A stretch of DNA of 64,000 bases from Magnolia sinica (taxonomy: Eukaryota; Streptophyta; Magnoliopsida; Magnoliales; Magnoliaceae), in the NCBI RefSeq assembly GCF_029962835.1, contig NC_080588.1, forward strand, positions 17,068,001 to 17,132,000, written 5' to 3'. A program made the position numbers and the translations under genes. Shown here in pieces: positions 13,288-25,840 of this stretch. Within the stretch, counting starts at the first letter, position 1. Each line of letters opens with the position of its first letter. The notes under the pieces were generated by a model. The model worked only from the letters and a program-made list of their open reading frames with translations, had not been told where the DNA came from and made no database searches.

Positions 13288-13795
13288 TGGAAGAGTAGTA
13301 GAGGTGGAATGATGAGGGTGTAAGGTTATTATGAGTTTTGGTAAGAGAACCCATCATAGCACATGTGGTAGAGAATCCAATGATGGTGTTGGGAAGAAAA
13401 TCCATAATGAGATTGCTAGGCTAGGGCTATAAGTAATAGGTTAGGTAGCCATAGGTAATGATGGAATCTAGGATGATGTCACCCATTTAGGAGAACATGC
13501 ACAAGCACCGGGTGGGTCCCACATCATGATCAACGGTCCAAATATTGCTCGGCCTATATCTTTTGATGAACACGTTGGATTTACGCATGAGAAGCGGCGA
13601 TGATGCGGTCACTATGACACTAAATTTGGGTCGATCCGGGTCGGGTCTACGTGATCGGACTCGAGGAAAACTACAAACGCTAACCGAAAGTCGTGGGTTG
13701 CCGAAATTCGACCGGAAGGACCACGGGACCAAAATAAACGAGATGCATACTCTCACACATATATGCACACATGCGAACTCGGGTCGGGTCTCACA
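8935..13795 (-). repeat. Gypsy A 5' LTR, about 4.86 kb
   Basis: On the minus strand it starts TGTGAGACCC (13795 downward) and ends GGGGGGTGATA at 8935, next to the primer site. The length is unusual but is supported by the independent 4773-bp solo LTR, which has the same ends and block order. No second element's ends or target duplications are evident inside. It contains the (AG)n run at 13229-13285, GTGGGNCCCAC words (11481-11491, 12488-12498, 13512-13522) and many GTGGGCC/GGGCCCA words. ORFs inside (for example 10942-11181) look like chance frames. Confidence 0.85.
13229..13285. repeat. (AG)n microsatellite
   Basis: About 57 bp of uninterrupted AG repeats inside the gypsy A LTR. They generate the Ser/Leu-repeat ORF on the minus strand at 13133-13405, which is not a gene. 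Confidence 0.97.
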
Positions 13796-14823
13796 TAGGC
13801 TATCTCAGAAAAACCTAAAAAGAATTTTAAAATGTATACTTATTTTTAAATGTAGAAGACATAGCAAAAGCTTGTAGTAGAAAGACTTCTTTCTTGAACG
13901 TAGATGACTTAGTTTTCAATCATACAGAAAGAGTCTACGGTTCTATAGATTTTAAAAAATGTAAATACTCAAATGCTACTTGATTCAATTATCTTAGATC
14001 TCAAAGAAGAGTATAAATTACTCTCTTAGATTAAGACTAAAATGATCTTGAGAAAAAGGGAATTGAATAAGCTATAAAATAAAATGTATAAATACTAACA
14101 AATAGCTTGCCGAGGACTTGAGCTTCTCTCTCTTTTGCAGAAGGATTACTATAATTTTTCGTTATAATTTGGAATAAGAGAAAGCTTTAATTTATAGGCA
14201 AAGAAGTTAGAACTTTGGCTAGCTTAAGACTAGCTTCGACTGGAAGGAGTCCACCTGATTTGGTTTAATGACTTTCAGATTTTGCGGGATAAGATTTATC
14301 CAAAATTCGGCTGGCTCGAGGATAAATTTGATTGGCCGAATTCCTGTGAATTCCAAAAGATAGCATTGCTCGAATTTCACTTGAACTTTCTCGGGTTAGC
14401 CAAATTTCAAGCTTAGGCTAGCTGAACTAGAACTTAGGCTAGCCAAATTTTCAACAGAAGTTGTTATTTTGCTCAAGCTTGAAGTTGGGCTGGCCGAGGA
14501 AGTTAGGCAGGCCGAACCAAAAGTTAGGCTGGCCAAATTCTATACCAAAAATAGTTATAAAAACCCATGATATATAATTTTTGAAAGTACCTATTCATAA
14601 GGTCTTTTTCGGGTTATACCACTTGTGTTTTAGCAAATATATGAGTCACCTTGTCTTGAACTTTGCCTTGAACTTTGACTTAAATACGGGTGACGATTTC
14701 TTTGAGAAGATGTGCCGATCTTGACTTGATCATAAGCCGATCTTGAGCTGATCTTCAGGTTTTACTTTGAAGTGCTTTTGTCTTACAAAATTTGACAATC
14801 TATGTGTGCTTAACATAATAGCA
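13796..14823 (-). repeat. Copia B 3' LTR (partial)
   Basis: Matches 25479-26502 throughout (for example CTATCTCAGAAAAAC at 13800 and 25484). It ends AACATAATAGCA at 14823, against AACATAATAACA at 26502. The counterpart of 24960-25478 (about 519 bp) is missing because gypsy A inserted there; it should lie left of the window. Confidence 0.9.
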
Positions 14824-14828
14824 TGTAT

Positions 14829-15110
14829 AATCTCCCCCTTTGTCAATTTCATGACAAAACACACAACATTACACTATACATCCATTAACTCATTTACAAG
14901 ATTAACCCAACTCAAGATGTAACAACCTTGAAGTTGATGTGAGTATCCCTATAATCTTCGTAGCCATCTGTGATGCTTAAGTGATACTCCCCATATGAAA
15001 TACAACATATAATATGCAAAAAGAATATTGTATACAAATATTCCATTCATTCATTCCATATGCTCTCATTTAATACTCACACACCATACACCACTTTCTC
15101 CCCCTTTTTG
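14829..15110 (-). promoter_or_regulatory. Copia B polypurine tract, with a second upstream copy
   Basis: The minus strand reads ACAAAGGGGGAGATT just before the 3' LTR (14829-14843), the expected plus-strand primer. A second tract, CAAAAAGGGGGAGAAAG, lies about 270 bp upstream (15094-15110). Multiple polypurine tracts before the 3' LTR are a known Sirevirus trait. Confidence 0.8.
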
Positions 15111-15558
15111 TCACAAGTTGACAACGGAAGAACAAATGACATGAGAGATAAATATCAAGGCAAAGTGAATAAGATAAACGATGAATATCAGTAAGCAGGA
15201 ATATAAATAAGCAGGAATATCAGGGAGAATAAGATAGTGTATGAAGTATCAAGTAAATCAACTCATACAACTATAATATAAGGAAATCGTCCAAAATATC
15301 ACAAATATCCAACCAAACCAAAATATCCAAATATCCAAACAAGTCATCAAATTAGTTTAGTACAGAACCAACATAATTAAGAAAGATAAATAAATCAAGC
15401 TCAGTCCGACCCAGAAGAAGATGGTGCATGCATCGAGGGATCATTAAGCCGTAAACTCCGATTGATGCGATGGAAGTACTTTTTTATGTACTTTATTGTA
15501 GACTATTGAGTTTAGGCCAATGAAGCCTATGATACATGCAGAGCCTCAACCTTCTCCT

Positions 15559-16532
15559 CTAATGCGGTAACCTCTCATCAAATTGAGAGGGATGATAGTC
15601 AGAATTAGCTGGATCGTCAGAATCTTCTAACTCATTAAAAATGTCATCCATGGTTGTGTCTCCTTCCGCCTCCTGTTCTTCTTGTCCTTCTTGTTGGTCA
15701 TGAAGGCGAGTGAGGTTCATCATATTTAGGTTCGAGTTATTGAAAGGGAGTTCGGATTCCAGTGCCTCATACGTAAGGATTTGGACATTGTAATGAAAAG
15801 CAAGACGGGACATAAGATGTTCACACGGAATCGACCCATGCTTTGGATGTAAGCGAAATTGAATAATGATATAACAAATTAAAGAAGGCAAACATACACA
15901 AATACCTGAAACAACAAAATGGATGATTTTAACTATGAAGGGAATAAGATCAGTCTTATTACTTGATCTTGGATAGACATTTGATGTAAAGATCCGATGT
16001 AAGATGCGATATTTAGAAAATAGTTTGTTTGAGGATAAGGCATTACTAGATTGCCATTCAACATTAAAACCACACAATGCTTTTATAATCGATTGCTTTT
16101 CAGAGTTAGACATTTTCTCTGAAAGTGTGCCGATTGGAATTCCATCATCTGCAACATCTATCTCCATTAAAGCAAATATGATGTAAGGCATAATAGTGAA
16201 TGTTTCCTCTGCAAATTTAATAGAGAATGACAAATTCTTAAGAGAAACATCACATATAGATGCATACATGCCTTGCACGATGGACCGGTAAGCCGTCTAA
16301 CCCCAATACAAAATACATTCCCAACCAACCTCTGGAAGAATAGGTACAAGCTCAAAGTGAGCAATATGATCCAAATTACTGATTTTTCAATGATAATGTC
16401 CCTTGTGCGGAAGTCCCAGACATTTTCCAGATCATCTTTCAGTGACCGTAGGGTCCATACACCAAGAGGAGTACATTTAGAAGATGAACCAGCTTGAGCC
16501 TTGTGAACAAATTTTTTAGCTTTACGTTCCAT
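15559..16532 (-). pseudogene. Copia B env-position ORF, 'putative plant transposon protein'-like domain
   Basis: Two overlapping minus frames (16532-16167, then 16278-15559) join by one frameshift near 16250-16280, giving about 320 residues downstream of pol. It starts MERKAKKFVHKAQ and ends in an acidic tail (QQEGQEEQEAEGD). The middle reads YRILHRIFTSNVYPRSSNK, followed by the hydrophobic VVSGICVCLPSLICYIII. This resembles gypsy B's N-terminal gag extension (FHLLHHIFTFNIYPRWSNR) and, from memory, the plant transposon protein domain of Pfam (PF20167). In Sireviruses this slot can hold env-like ORFs, but I see no signal peptide or glycoprotein layout. Function unknown. Confidence 0.7.
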
Positions 16533-16957
16533 TATGAATGCAGAAGAAAAATGTAAGGAAGAGAGTAGATTAGATTTTGATGAAAATTCATAAGAGAAAG
16601 GGTTTCAAATTGAGAAAAATCTACTCAAACTTGCAAATCTAACAATCGACAACCTATAACTTGAAGGGAATTGAAAACAAATCATTTACAAGAGAGTTGG
16701 GTTGATGGGTTGGTCGAATGGGGCACCGGCTAGCCGAACAAGATGAAGTGAAGTGAAAAATTGGGGGGTTTTTCCCCTTTTTGGGCAAACCTGCGTGATC
16801 TTCGGTTAGCCCGAGCATGTGCTTGGCTGGCCTTATTCTTCAATAAGCAACGGGCTGGCCAAAAAATCCCAAAAATTTTATTTTATTTTTATTTTTTTAA
16901 TATTTTATTTTTCATAATTACGAATAAACATAAACTTAAATGTAATGAAAAGAATAA

Positions 16958-19930
16958 TTAATTAACAATACACAATCCAATATCATGCTTTAGATTTGAA
17001 AACTTAACATTGTCAAGCGGCTTAGTCAGTATATCTGTAAGTTACTTCTCAGTTTGAATGTATTCCAACATGATAGTTTTATCTTCAACTAATTCTCAAA
17101 TGTAATGATATCGAATGTCAATATGCTTTGTACGAGAATGTTGAATAGGATTTTTAGAGATATTTATTACACTAGAATTATCGTAATATAATATCATTGT
17201 ATCATGCGTAATTTGATAATCAACTAACATTCTTTTCATCCATATTATCTAAGTGCAATCATTCCCTACAACAATATATTTAGCCTCTATAGTGGATAGA
17301 GATATAGAGTTTTGTTTCTTGTTAAGCCATTATACTAAGCAGTTTTTAACGTAGAAACATCCACCACTAGTAGATTTTCTATCATCAACATTTCTTGCCC
17401 AGTCTGCATCCATATAACCTGCGATTTATACAGATATATCATGTGGATACCATAAGCCTAAGTTCGTAGAACTTGTGACATATCTGATAATCCGTTTGAT
17501 AGCAGATAAACAAGATTTTTTAGGATCAGATTGATATCTAGCACAGATTCCAACATAGGAGTAAAATATAGAAGTTAAATATAGAAGACTACTGATCATA
17601 CTACAATATACTCGAGAGTCTACACTTTTATCTGATTCATCTTTTGAGAGTTTAAGAATCGTACTCAAAGGAGTATTGAAATTTTTACCATTTTCAAAGC
17701 CAAAGATTTTTACATGGTTCAAAGCATTTTTGGTCTTTGAGATGAACATATCGTCTTTTAAGTTGTTTGACTTGTAATCCAAGGAAATAGTTTAGTTCAC
17801 CAACCATACTCATTTCAAACTTGGATTACATGAGATCTGCAAACTTAGTAGATAAATTAGCACACGTAGATCCATAGATAATATCGTCAACATAGATTTG
17901 AACAATCAGGATATCATCACTATATTTCTTGACGAATAGAGTTTTGTCAACACTATCCATAACAAAATTATGATTAAGTAAGAATTTACTCAACTTTTCA
18001 TACCACGCTTTGGGATCTTGTTTTAAACCATAAAGAGCCTTTTTAAGACGGTAAACATGATTTGGAAGTTTGGGATCTTCAAAACCCTTTAATTGTTTAA
18101 CATAGACTTCCTCATTTAAATCATAGTTTAGAAAAGCACTTTTTACATCCATTTGATATATTTTGAATTTTTTTATAGCATGCAATGGAGATAAATAATC
18201 TGATTGATTCAAGGCGCGCAACTGGTGCAAAGGTTTCATTGTAATCAATACCTTCTATCTGAGTATAACCTTGTACAACCAGTCGCAACTTATTTCTGAT
18301 AATGTTCCCCATTTCATCAGTTTTATTTTTAAAAATCCACTTGGTTCCAATCACATGTTCGTCAGTAGGTCTGGGAACTAAATACCATACATCATTTCTA
18401 ATAAATTTATTTAATTCATCTTGCATGACATTTATCCAACTTTCATCAATGAGCGCTTCATTTACATTTTTCGGTTCAATTTGGGAAGTAAAACAGACAT
18501 GATTATATATATTTTCTAGTTGTTTTCTTGTCTGAATGCCAGTGTGAGGTTACCAAGTATTTAATTAGTTGTATGGTCTTTGACTACCCTTAACTCAGTT
18601 TTGTCTGATTTAGATGAAGATTCAGGTAGAATAACTAAATTGATATCATCATCATCTTGATCAAGACCGGGTGTGATCGATTGATCATTTATCACAACAT
18701 TTATAGATTCTTGTATAACCCCAGTTCTTTTATTAAGAACATCATATGCCCGACTATTTAGGGCATAACCTTGAAATATTCTCTCATCGCTTTTGGCTTC
18801 AAAATTTCACAAGTTTTCATGGTCATGTAAAATAAAGCAGTTGCTTCCAAAAGTTTAAAAATATTTAATGGTGGACTTTTTGTTAAATCATAGTTCATAA
18901 GCTACTATATTTTTACTTTTCTTATATACACATAATTAATTATATAACATGCACTACTAATAACTTCAGCCCATAAATTTTTAGGTAACTTCATGCTATT
19001 TAGTATTATACTAACCATTTCTTACAAAATTCTATTTTTTCTTTCAACAAACCCATTTTACTGAGGTGTTTTTGGAGCAAAAAATTCATGCAGTATTTAT
19101 CAAAATTGTTATTTTCAAATTCAGTTCCTTGATCACTTCTAATTCTAACTACAGATAATTCTTTTTCATTCTGGATATGTTTTATAAGCTTTCTGACTTC
19201 ATCAAGAGTATTTGATTTTTCTCTTAGAAAGGCTACCCAAGGTATTTAGTGTAGTCATCAACTACCACCAAAAAATATTTCTTTCTACCTCTACTCTCTA
19301 TTCTAGTTGGTCCGACTAAATCTATACGGAGAAGTTCAAGAGGTTTAGCTATGGCTAAGGAGTTCACTTTCTTGTGACTACTCCTAACTTGTTTGCCTAT
19401 TTGACATGCGCTACAAACTTTTTCTATCTTTTTCAGTTTGGGTAGGCCATGTAAGTGATCTCTTTTGCTCAATTTATATAAATCTGTATAATTTACATGT
19501 CCAAGATATTGATGTTATAGATCAGTCTCATTTGTTTAGACCATGTAACATGAATGGTTTGTTGAGAAAGGGTTATCAATTATATAGCAATTTTCAGACG
19601 TTCTATGACCATTTAATATTATATTTCCTTTCTCATTTATTATCTCACATCCGTGATCTGAAAAATTTACACTATGTTTATTATCACAAATCTGAGATAT
19701 GCTCAGAAGATTATGTTTTAATCCTTTAATATATAAAACATTTTCAAAGAGAGGTAAGTTAGATAGTTGTACAGTACTTTGGCCAATAATCTTGCAGTTG
19801 CTTCCATCTCCGAATGTAACTGAGCCACCATTTATTTGGTTGATGTTTGAAAATATAACCTTATCACTTGTTGCGTGTCTCGAACATCCACTATCTAGGT
19901 ATCAACTTGAATGACTACTTGCTTTGAAAA
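16958..19930 (-). pseudogene. Copia B pol: protease, integrase, reverse transcriptase, RNase H (broken)
   Basis: Protease at about 19905-19680: YLDSGCSRHATSDK keeps the catalytic Asp; the preceding codon is a TGA where copia proteins usually have Trp. GAG-preintegrase/integrase at 19233-19472: CSACQIGKQ zinc ligands and RIDLVGPTR with the first catalytic Asp. Reverse transcriptase at 17826-18426: [36 protein letters not shown] and catalytic [11 protein letters not shown]. RNase H at 17000-17782 ends DILTKPLDNVKFSNLKHDIG with a TAA at 16958-16960. Stops and shifts throughout. Short ORFs on the other strand here (18302-18502, 19406-20111) are shadows. Confidence 0.88.
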
Positions 19931-20173
19931 CTGTATGGATTATAAGACACTTAACCTTTGGAACCTATTTCATTACGATTCTAGATTTAGGAGGATCTCC
20001 TGCTTTACGTTGTGTTTGGGAGTTATAATCTCTCATTTTTCTGTATACTCCAGTCTTACCAGAGTTGGATTTCAACAGCTCTTTAAGCAAGTCCATAATT
20101 TTATCAGGTAAAGGAGGATTTTTGTTATTATTCCTTTGATGCTTATAGTAGTTGGCACTATTTTTTTATTTTT

Positions 20174-22492
20174 TTATTTTATATAAGAGGCTTGAAAAGG
20201 TATTGATTTTTTGAAGTAATTCCTTTTATAGTTTGAATCTTTTAGAGTCACTGCTTTAGAGTTCGAGGATTCTTCTTTTACAAATGTAGGAGCAGAATCC
20301 TTAAATTTTAAAGAGTTATTTTTAATATAACCCAGTTCAGACTTGTCACCACATCGTCTATATGAGGTTAACAAATTTTCAAGTTTATGGTCACCAAGGG
20401 TATATTTTCAATTATCCTTTTAACTCTGGAGGGCGGAAACTTCAAGTTTTAGTTTCTCATTTTTGGTTTTAAGTTTTTGCAATTTAGAAGACTTAAAACT
20501 CAATTTTAATTTAGTCTTTTCAAAACAATCGAAAAAATAAGATTTTTCTAAAATAATTTTTTCAAGTTCTAATTATAGTTTAGCATAATTTTCTTTTTAA
20601 AATTTCAATTTAGCTATAATTTTACAACTTTCTCTGTATAGGGCATCATATGCAGCTTGAAGATCATCTTCATTTCCAGAGTCACTTCTTTTATCAAATG
20701 GTTTTTGAAAATCTGTTCTTTTCTTATTTTTGAAAATTTTATAAAATTTCTTTCTTAATATAGCTATATCATATTTGTTTTCTTCAAAATCCGAATTTAC
20801 ATTAGATTCCTTTGGATTAAATTTAGAAGATTTAAGAGCAATGGACTTGATTTTATATAACATCTCAAAATTTTCACGGCCCGAGTACATACTCGTGCCT
20901 GAGAATTCCGGGTATTAATAATGTATAAATTGGATGCTTTAAAAATTGTACTTTTTTTTCATTTAAATCATATTCAGTTATATTCATGAAGGTAACCATT
21001 CACGAGAATAAAATTAACTATATTTATTATTTCATTAGAGTGAAAGAATTCAAAAATTTATCAAATGCCCTCTCAATAGGAGATTATTACATTATCGAGT
21101 TCACAACGAAAATATAAATAAAATTAAGTTGTAGAAATATTTTCTTATTCATTCAGTGTAATCTTCTATGGATGGATGGTTCTCTGGGTCTTCAATCTAT
21201 ACATCACCTGCATCATTTGTATGGTTGGAGAGAGTCAACGCCCCACTCATAATGATGGTTATCCTTTAAGATTAACAATAATTTAGGAGATTCATAAAAG
21301 TAATGTAAAGGTTCTTATACGTCTCGTACTCCACCATTACGAGAGGTATCAACATGCGCAACTAATCTACATGAATGTATGCCTAGTAAAGTGTGTGTGA
21401 CTCATCATACGTAGTGGCCGTCACAATGTGCAATATAATTCATAAAAAACCTGACTTGCCCCACATCCCATAACTACAGAGATTCGCTAGCGTGTCCAAC
21501 ATTAACGTGGATTTATGCGAACATCTCAAGGATACACGATAACGCGATTGGGAGATTTACGTGACATGATGTGTTTATGGAGCGACTATTTGTGACTTCC
21601 AATCCCGAGAAGTGATGTAACACGCATGATGATTTACTTACATTGGTTGTGCACCATGCCAACCAACCTATGAAATTACGTGTCGACCAAGAGGGCCACT
21701 ACCCATAACACATTACGTACATAATAAATATTTGAATCACTAGTTGTAATACCTTTAACATGTCACTTGCATCGATAGAGAAATAATTTGTATCATGGGA
21801 GTTTTGGAATTCCAAGACACATGCCTAAGCTATAAAGGGAGGTAGCATATGACTAACATAATAAAAGAGAAGAGTAGTAATAAGCTAACTTAACAAAAGA
21901 GAAGAGTAGCAATGGCTAACTCAACAAAAGATGAGAGTAGCAATGCTAACTCAATAAAAGAGGAGAGTAGTAATGACTAAATCAATAAAAGAGGAGAGTA
22001 GTAAGGGTTAACTCAACAAAATTGGTAAAGGTAAGGGCAATGCTTGTATCCATTTCCCCTCATAAATTAATAAATATCACGTATATTTAAAATCATACTT
22101 CAACCATAATTTCCAAAGGATAAATAATTGATGGTGGTAAATCAAACAATTGCAGGGATAATTCATAGTAACATGAAAACATGTAAAAGGGCAAGATAAT
22201 TCTTATCAACTTAAATCAAGGTAAGCTTAAAGGAATCCATGTGAATGCTTTGGTTTTATATGAATATGTGAGCCCATAGTTTTTAGGCTTTTTTTGGAAA
22301 AAAAAGAAAAGAAAAAAGAAAAAGAAATCCCTCACCTTAGCCTTAGATCTAAACACTAGGTAAATATCAATGTAGAAAAGCTTTTACATGAATCATGACA
22401 TCTCTTGAGTAAGAGGGAGATACCATATATTTGGAGAAGGAAGCGGATGATGGACGTCTAACTCTTTCTTTTTCTCTTTCTTTCTTTTTTCT

Positions 22493-22528
<36 letters not shown>

Positions 22529-24884
22529 TCTTTCTCCTTGGATGTTTGAGAGGTGGGCATGTGAGTGGAGAGGGGAACGCACACCCCTTTTTAAAAGGAG
22601 TGGGCGTTTGAGAGGGGTGTGTTTTACATCCCACTTGGATTAGGTTTCTCCAATTTTTCCTTTTTTTAACTATCTTTCTTTAAATCTAATGTGTCACTGT
22701 GTCAGGGTTGTTGAATAGAGCCGGGGTATGTGATTTTTATAGTGATTCGAAATTTAGATTAGCCTATCTTGAAAATTCCCCTAACAGGTGCCAAAACAAA
22801 CTTGATTTCAATTAACGGTCTACACTTGATGATTAGGACCTAATTTTAGGGGAAAGGTTTAGTCAGGATAGGAAAACTGTTGAACAAAATTGGGTGGTTG
22901 ATTAATGGTGGAAAAAGCTTAAATCTAAAATTTCACCTTTTGTACCAAAAGGAAGGAACTGGCTTCGACCTTTAATGGTGTAGGATCATATATCGGGGTC
23001 TAAATTTTGTATAACCTAATAGTCATATGAGAGTAAAGTATGGTCCAAATTTGAATTGCGATGGACAGTAGGAAGTGGTTAAATCAGAAGATCCAGATTT
23101 ATAAGGAGTTGATAAGCCTTGAAAGGATAACTTCATGCTTAAGGAAAAGCCTACCAAAGTGGGGTCTTCGTATTTCATACTTAGTTCATATGATAAGCAA
23201 TCCAAGTTATTAATATGAGGAGAAATATCCTATTACGACTACCCACGAGGTTTTTTCACTCGATGGACACCAAAATCAATGGTTAAGGGGCAAGTTTGTC
23301 AATTGGGTTACTTTTACAATGATATAAGGGCTGGAATTTGACATGTATGGTTAATTTATGATACATATGCATGGTATAAAATTTTATATCAAACAAATCG
23401 TGGGAACCATGTGATCTAGAATTCAAGGGTCTAGGTTAATGACATTTTCATAATTATTTCTGATATGAAAGTTTTAGAAAATCTAATGGTTCTACATGGT
23501 TATAGGCACGCTTCTAAGTAATTCTTATAAAAGGACTTATATGTAAATCATTATTAATACAGAGTTATTCACCAAATTAATTAGGGAATGTACATATGTC
23601 AAACTACATAATGGATGGTCAGATGACATGTTTACAATAGGAAAACTCGATGGTTAGTAATCTGATCATGTATGTAGGTGGTAGTATGATCGGTTTTGTA
23701 AATGGATGAACACAAGTGGGTTTTTTGGGTGATCAAGAGGTAGAACATATATACCGTTAGATTCAAGTGACTTGTTCACATGTGTAACTTTCTCAGATTA
23801 TAGTTTTGATGGTGGGTTAAGTATATTCTTAGGTGGTGAACAAGATGAATGGATCAGAATCTCAATTTGATATATGTACAAGCAGATGTAGATATCAAGT
23901 AGTTAATTTACTATGATCAGGTGGTCTAAATTTAAAGTGGACGGTCAGATATCTTTACCTATCGGTGGATACTTGACTGAACGGTTGGTTATAATGGACA
24001 AGTAGGAATACTTGGGTATATGATGATCCTATCTCAAAATCAATAGTCAGATGGCTTGATCTATGGATGGATATTATTCCCAACGGTTAGATTTGTGTTA
24101 GAGAATAGATGTAAGGTTAGGATAGCTAGATTGGTATCGTACAGATGTACATAATAAGTTAAATTTCATGGTAACACTCGAGAACTTTCAATACTCGGGT
24201 ATTGAAAAGTTCGGAGTGTTACATTTTAGGAGCTTTGAAATTCAGCTCATAAGTTTGAAGATAACCAACTAACTCCTCAACTTTCATAGTATCTGTATCC
24301 CTTAATTCTTGTATTGTAGTAACCTTAAAATTAAACCTATCAGGAAGTGATCACAAATTTTTTACGCAAACCTTGTTTTTAGGGATTCTATCTTTAAAAC
24401 CCCACATGGAATTTACTATGTCATTTAGTTTCATATAGAAGTCCATAGAAGACTCATTTTCTTCCATACGAATTTTCTCAAATTTGGTTGTGAGGATTTG
24501 GATTTTAGATTTTTTGATAATAGTAGTTCCTTCATGTGTCATTTTGAGAATATCCCAAGCTAGTTTAGATGTATTGCACGAAATGATTCTTTTAAATTCA
24601 TCTGGCGATAAAGCACAAGTTATTGCATTTAAGGCTTTTGCATTTACACTGCTTTCACTTTTCTGACCAGTAGTCCAAAAATTGTATGCGATTTCTTTCA
24701 TTGATATAGTTCCACCATCGACTACTACGTCCATCATAAGAGGGATTTATTTAGTTACAGTAGCTTGCCACACACTTTCATCAATGGATTTAAGGAAAAT
24801 CCCCATCCTGGCTTTCTAATATGAATAATTAGAGCCATCAAAGGGAGGTGGCTTGGTAATGGATAAGCTTTCAAAAGTTGACAT
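20174..24884 (-). pseudogene. Copia B gag, split by a solo LTR
   Basis: Starts at the ATG at 24884-24882 (MSTFESLSITKPPPFDGSN); two early in-frame stops follow before the block at 24351-24737. That block is the UBN2-type copia gag core (NAKALNAITCALSPDEFKRI; MDFYMKLNDIVNSMWG), then SLPDRFNFKVTTIQELRDTD up to 24224. The solo LTR (20856-24223) intervenes. The frame resumes at 20855 with SIALKSSKFNPKE and continues to 20597, then lysine-rich remnants reach about 20174. No intact zinc knuckle is visible; RRCGDKSELGY near 20330-20360 may be its decayed remnant. Confidence 0.82.
20856..24223 (-). mobile_element. 3368-bp probable solo LTR in copia B gag
   Basis: Flanked by a perfect 5-bp duplication TTTTA (20851-20855 and 24224-24228). 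On the minus strand it begins TGTAACACTC and ends GAGATGTTATA, an LTR signature with the last CA decayed to TA. No protein domain, primer site or second LTR is present, so it is read as a solo LTR, probably gypsy. Minus orientation is inferred from the placement of a TAAAA box and GA-rich stretch and from the order of interior words; it is less certain than the ends. It contains a CT/GA run at 22493-22520 that creates spurious Arg/Glu-repeat ORFs. Confidence 0.8.
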
Positions 24885-24937
24885 GTTATAGCTTTGGATC
24901 TATCTCAAGGAGGTAAATTCAAAAAAAAAAAGATTAA

Positions 24938-24956
24938 CCTTCTCTAATACTACTTG
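24938..24956 (-). promoter_or_regulatory. Copia B primer-binding site (decayed iMet type)
   Basis: The minus strand reads CAAGTAGTATTAGAGAAGG. Against the iMet primer site TGGTATCAGAGC the core shows three changes (TAGTATTAGAGA); two are transitions, the third is C-to-A. It lies just inside the LTR end at 24960 and confirms orientation. Confidence 0.72.
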
Positions 24957-24959
24957 AAA

Positions 24960-25804
24960 TGGAGAGCTAGCGATGTCCTAGAGGGGGGTGAATAGGACAT
25001 TGCCAAATAATCGAAATAAATACAGAATATGTAAAGATTACAAAAATCTCAATCACTTGAGTATTGAAACTTTGATTCCAAATAATTCATAAGACAACCT
25101 TCACCCAAAATTTTAAGCACAACAACTTTATTTCACGAATATTTTTAAAATCAATCTTTCAAATTGACAAGAGTATATAAAAGGATTATAACATTCACCA
25201 TAAGAATAAATAATAATTAACATCCAATCACCAAAAATAATAAAGCATTCACCACATGGCACAAGGAGTTATAGTGGTTTGGTACTTAAAAAACAATCAC
25301 ACCTACTCCATTCTCAAAATTACTACCCTCGTAATTTTAGCTTTCACAATAATAAGGTTTTCACAGGGTCACCTTAACATCCTGATATAGTTCCTTGTGA
25401 TTTTCATGGGCTATCACAATAAAAACCTTACTGAGATTTTCACAGGCTATCTCAGACAAAACCTTACTAAGATTTTCACAAGCTATCTCAGAAAAACTTA
25501 AAAAGAATTTCAAAAAGTATACTTATCTTCAAATGTAGAAGACGTAGCAGAAGCTTGTAGCAGAATGACTTCTTTCTTGAACGTAGATGGCGTAGTGTTC
25601 AATCAGACAGAAAGAGTCTAGGGTTCAATGGATTTTAGAAAATGTAAATACCCAAATGCTACTTAATTTAATTCTCTTAGATCTCAAAGGACAGTATAAT
25701 TTACTCTCTCAGATTAAGACTAAAATATCTTGAGAAAAAGAGAATTGAATAAGCTATAAAACAAAATGTATAAATATCAACAAATAGCTTGCCGAGGACT
25801 TGAG

Positions 25805-25840
<36 letters not shown>

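Larger units (their letters stand above)
1..13795 (-). mobile_element. Gypsy A: partial Tekay/Del-like Ty3/gypsy LTR retrotransposon
   Basis: Reading the minus strand from right to left, the order is 5' LTR (8935-13795), iMet-type primer site (8918-8930), gag, protease, reverse transcriptase, RNase H, integrase. The 3' end lies beyond base 1. RNase H before integrase is the Ty3/gypsy order, and the arginine/glycine-rich gag start resembles Tekay/Del chromoviruses. The chromodomain would lie outside the window. The right end abuts sequence matching the copia B LTR, so gypsy A inserted there; TAGGC at 13796-13800 is the likely target duplication, but its partner is off the edge. A solo LTR splits pol at 1335-6107. 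Stops and frameshifts make the element non-autonomous. Confidence 0.9.

Noticed and set aside
13133..13405. Ser/Leu-repeat minus ORF that looks like a membrane or signal peptide
   Set aside because: It translates the (AG)n microsatellite inside an LTR.
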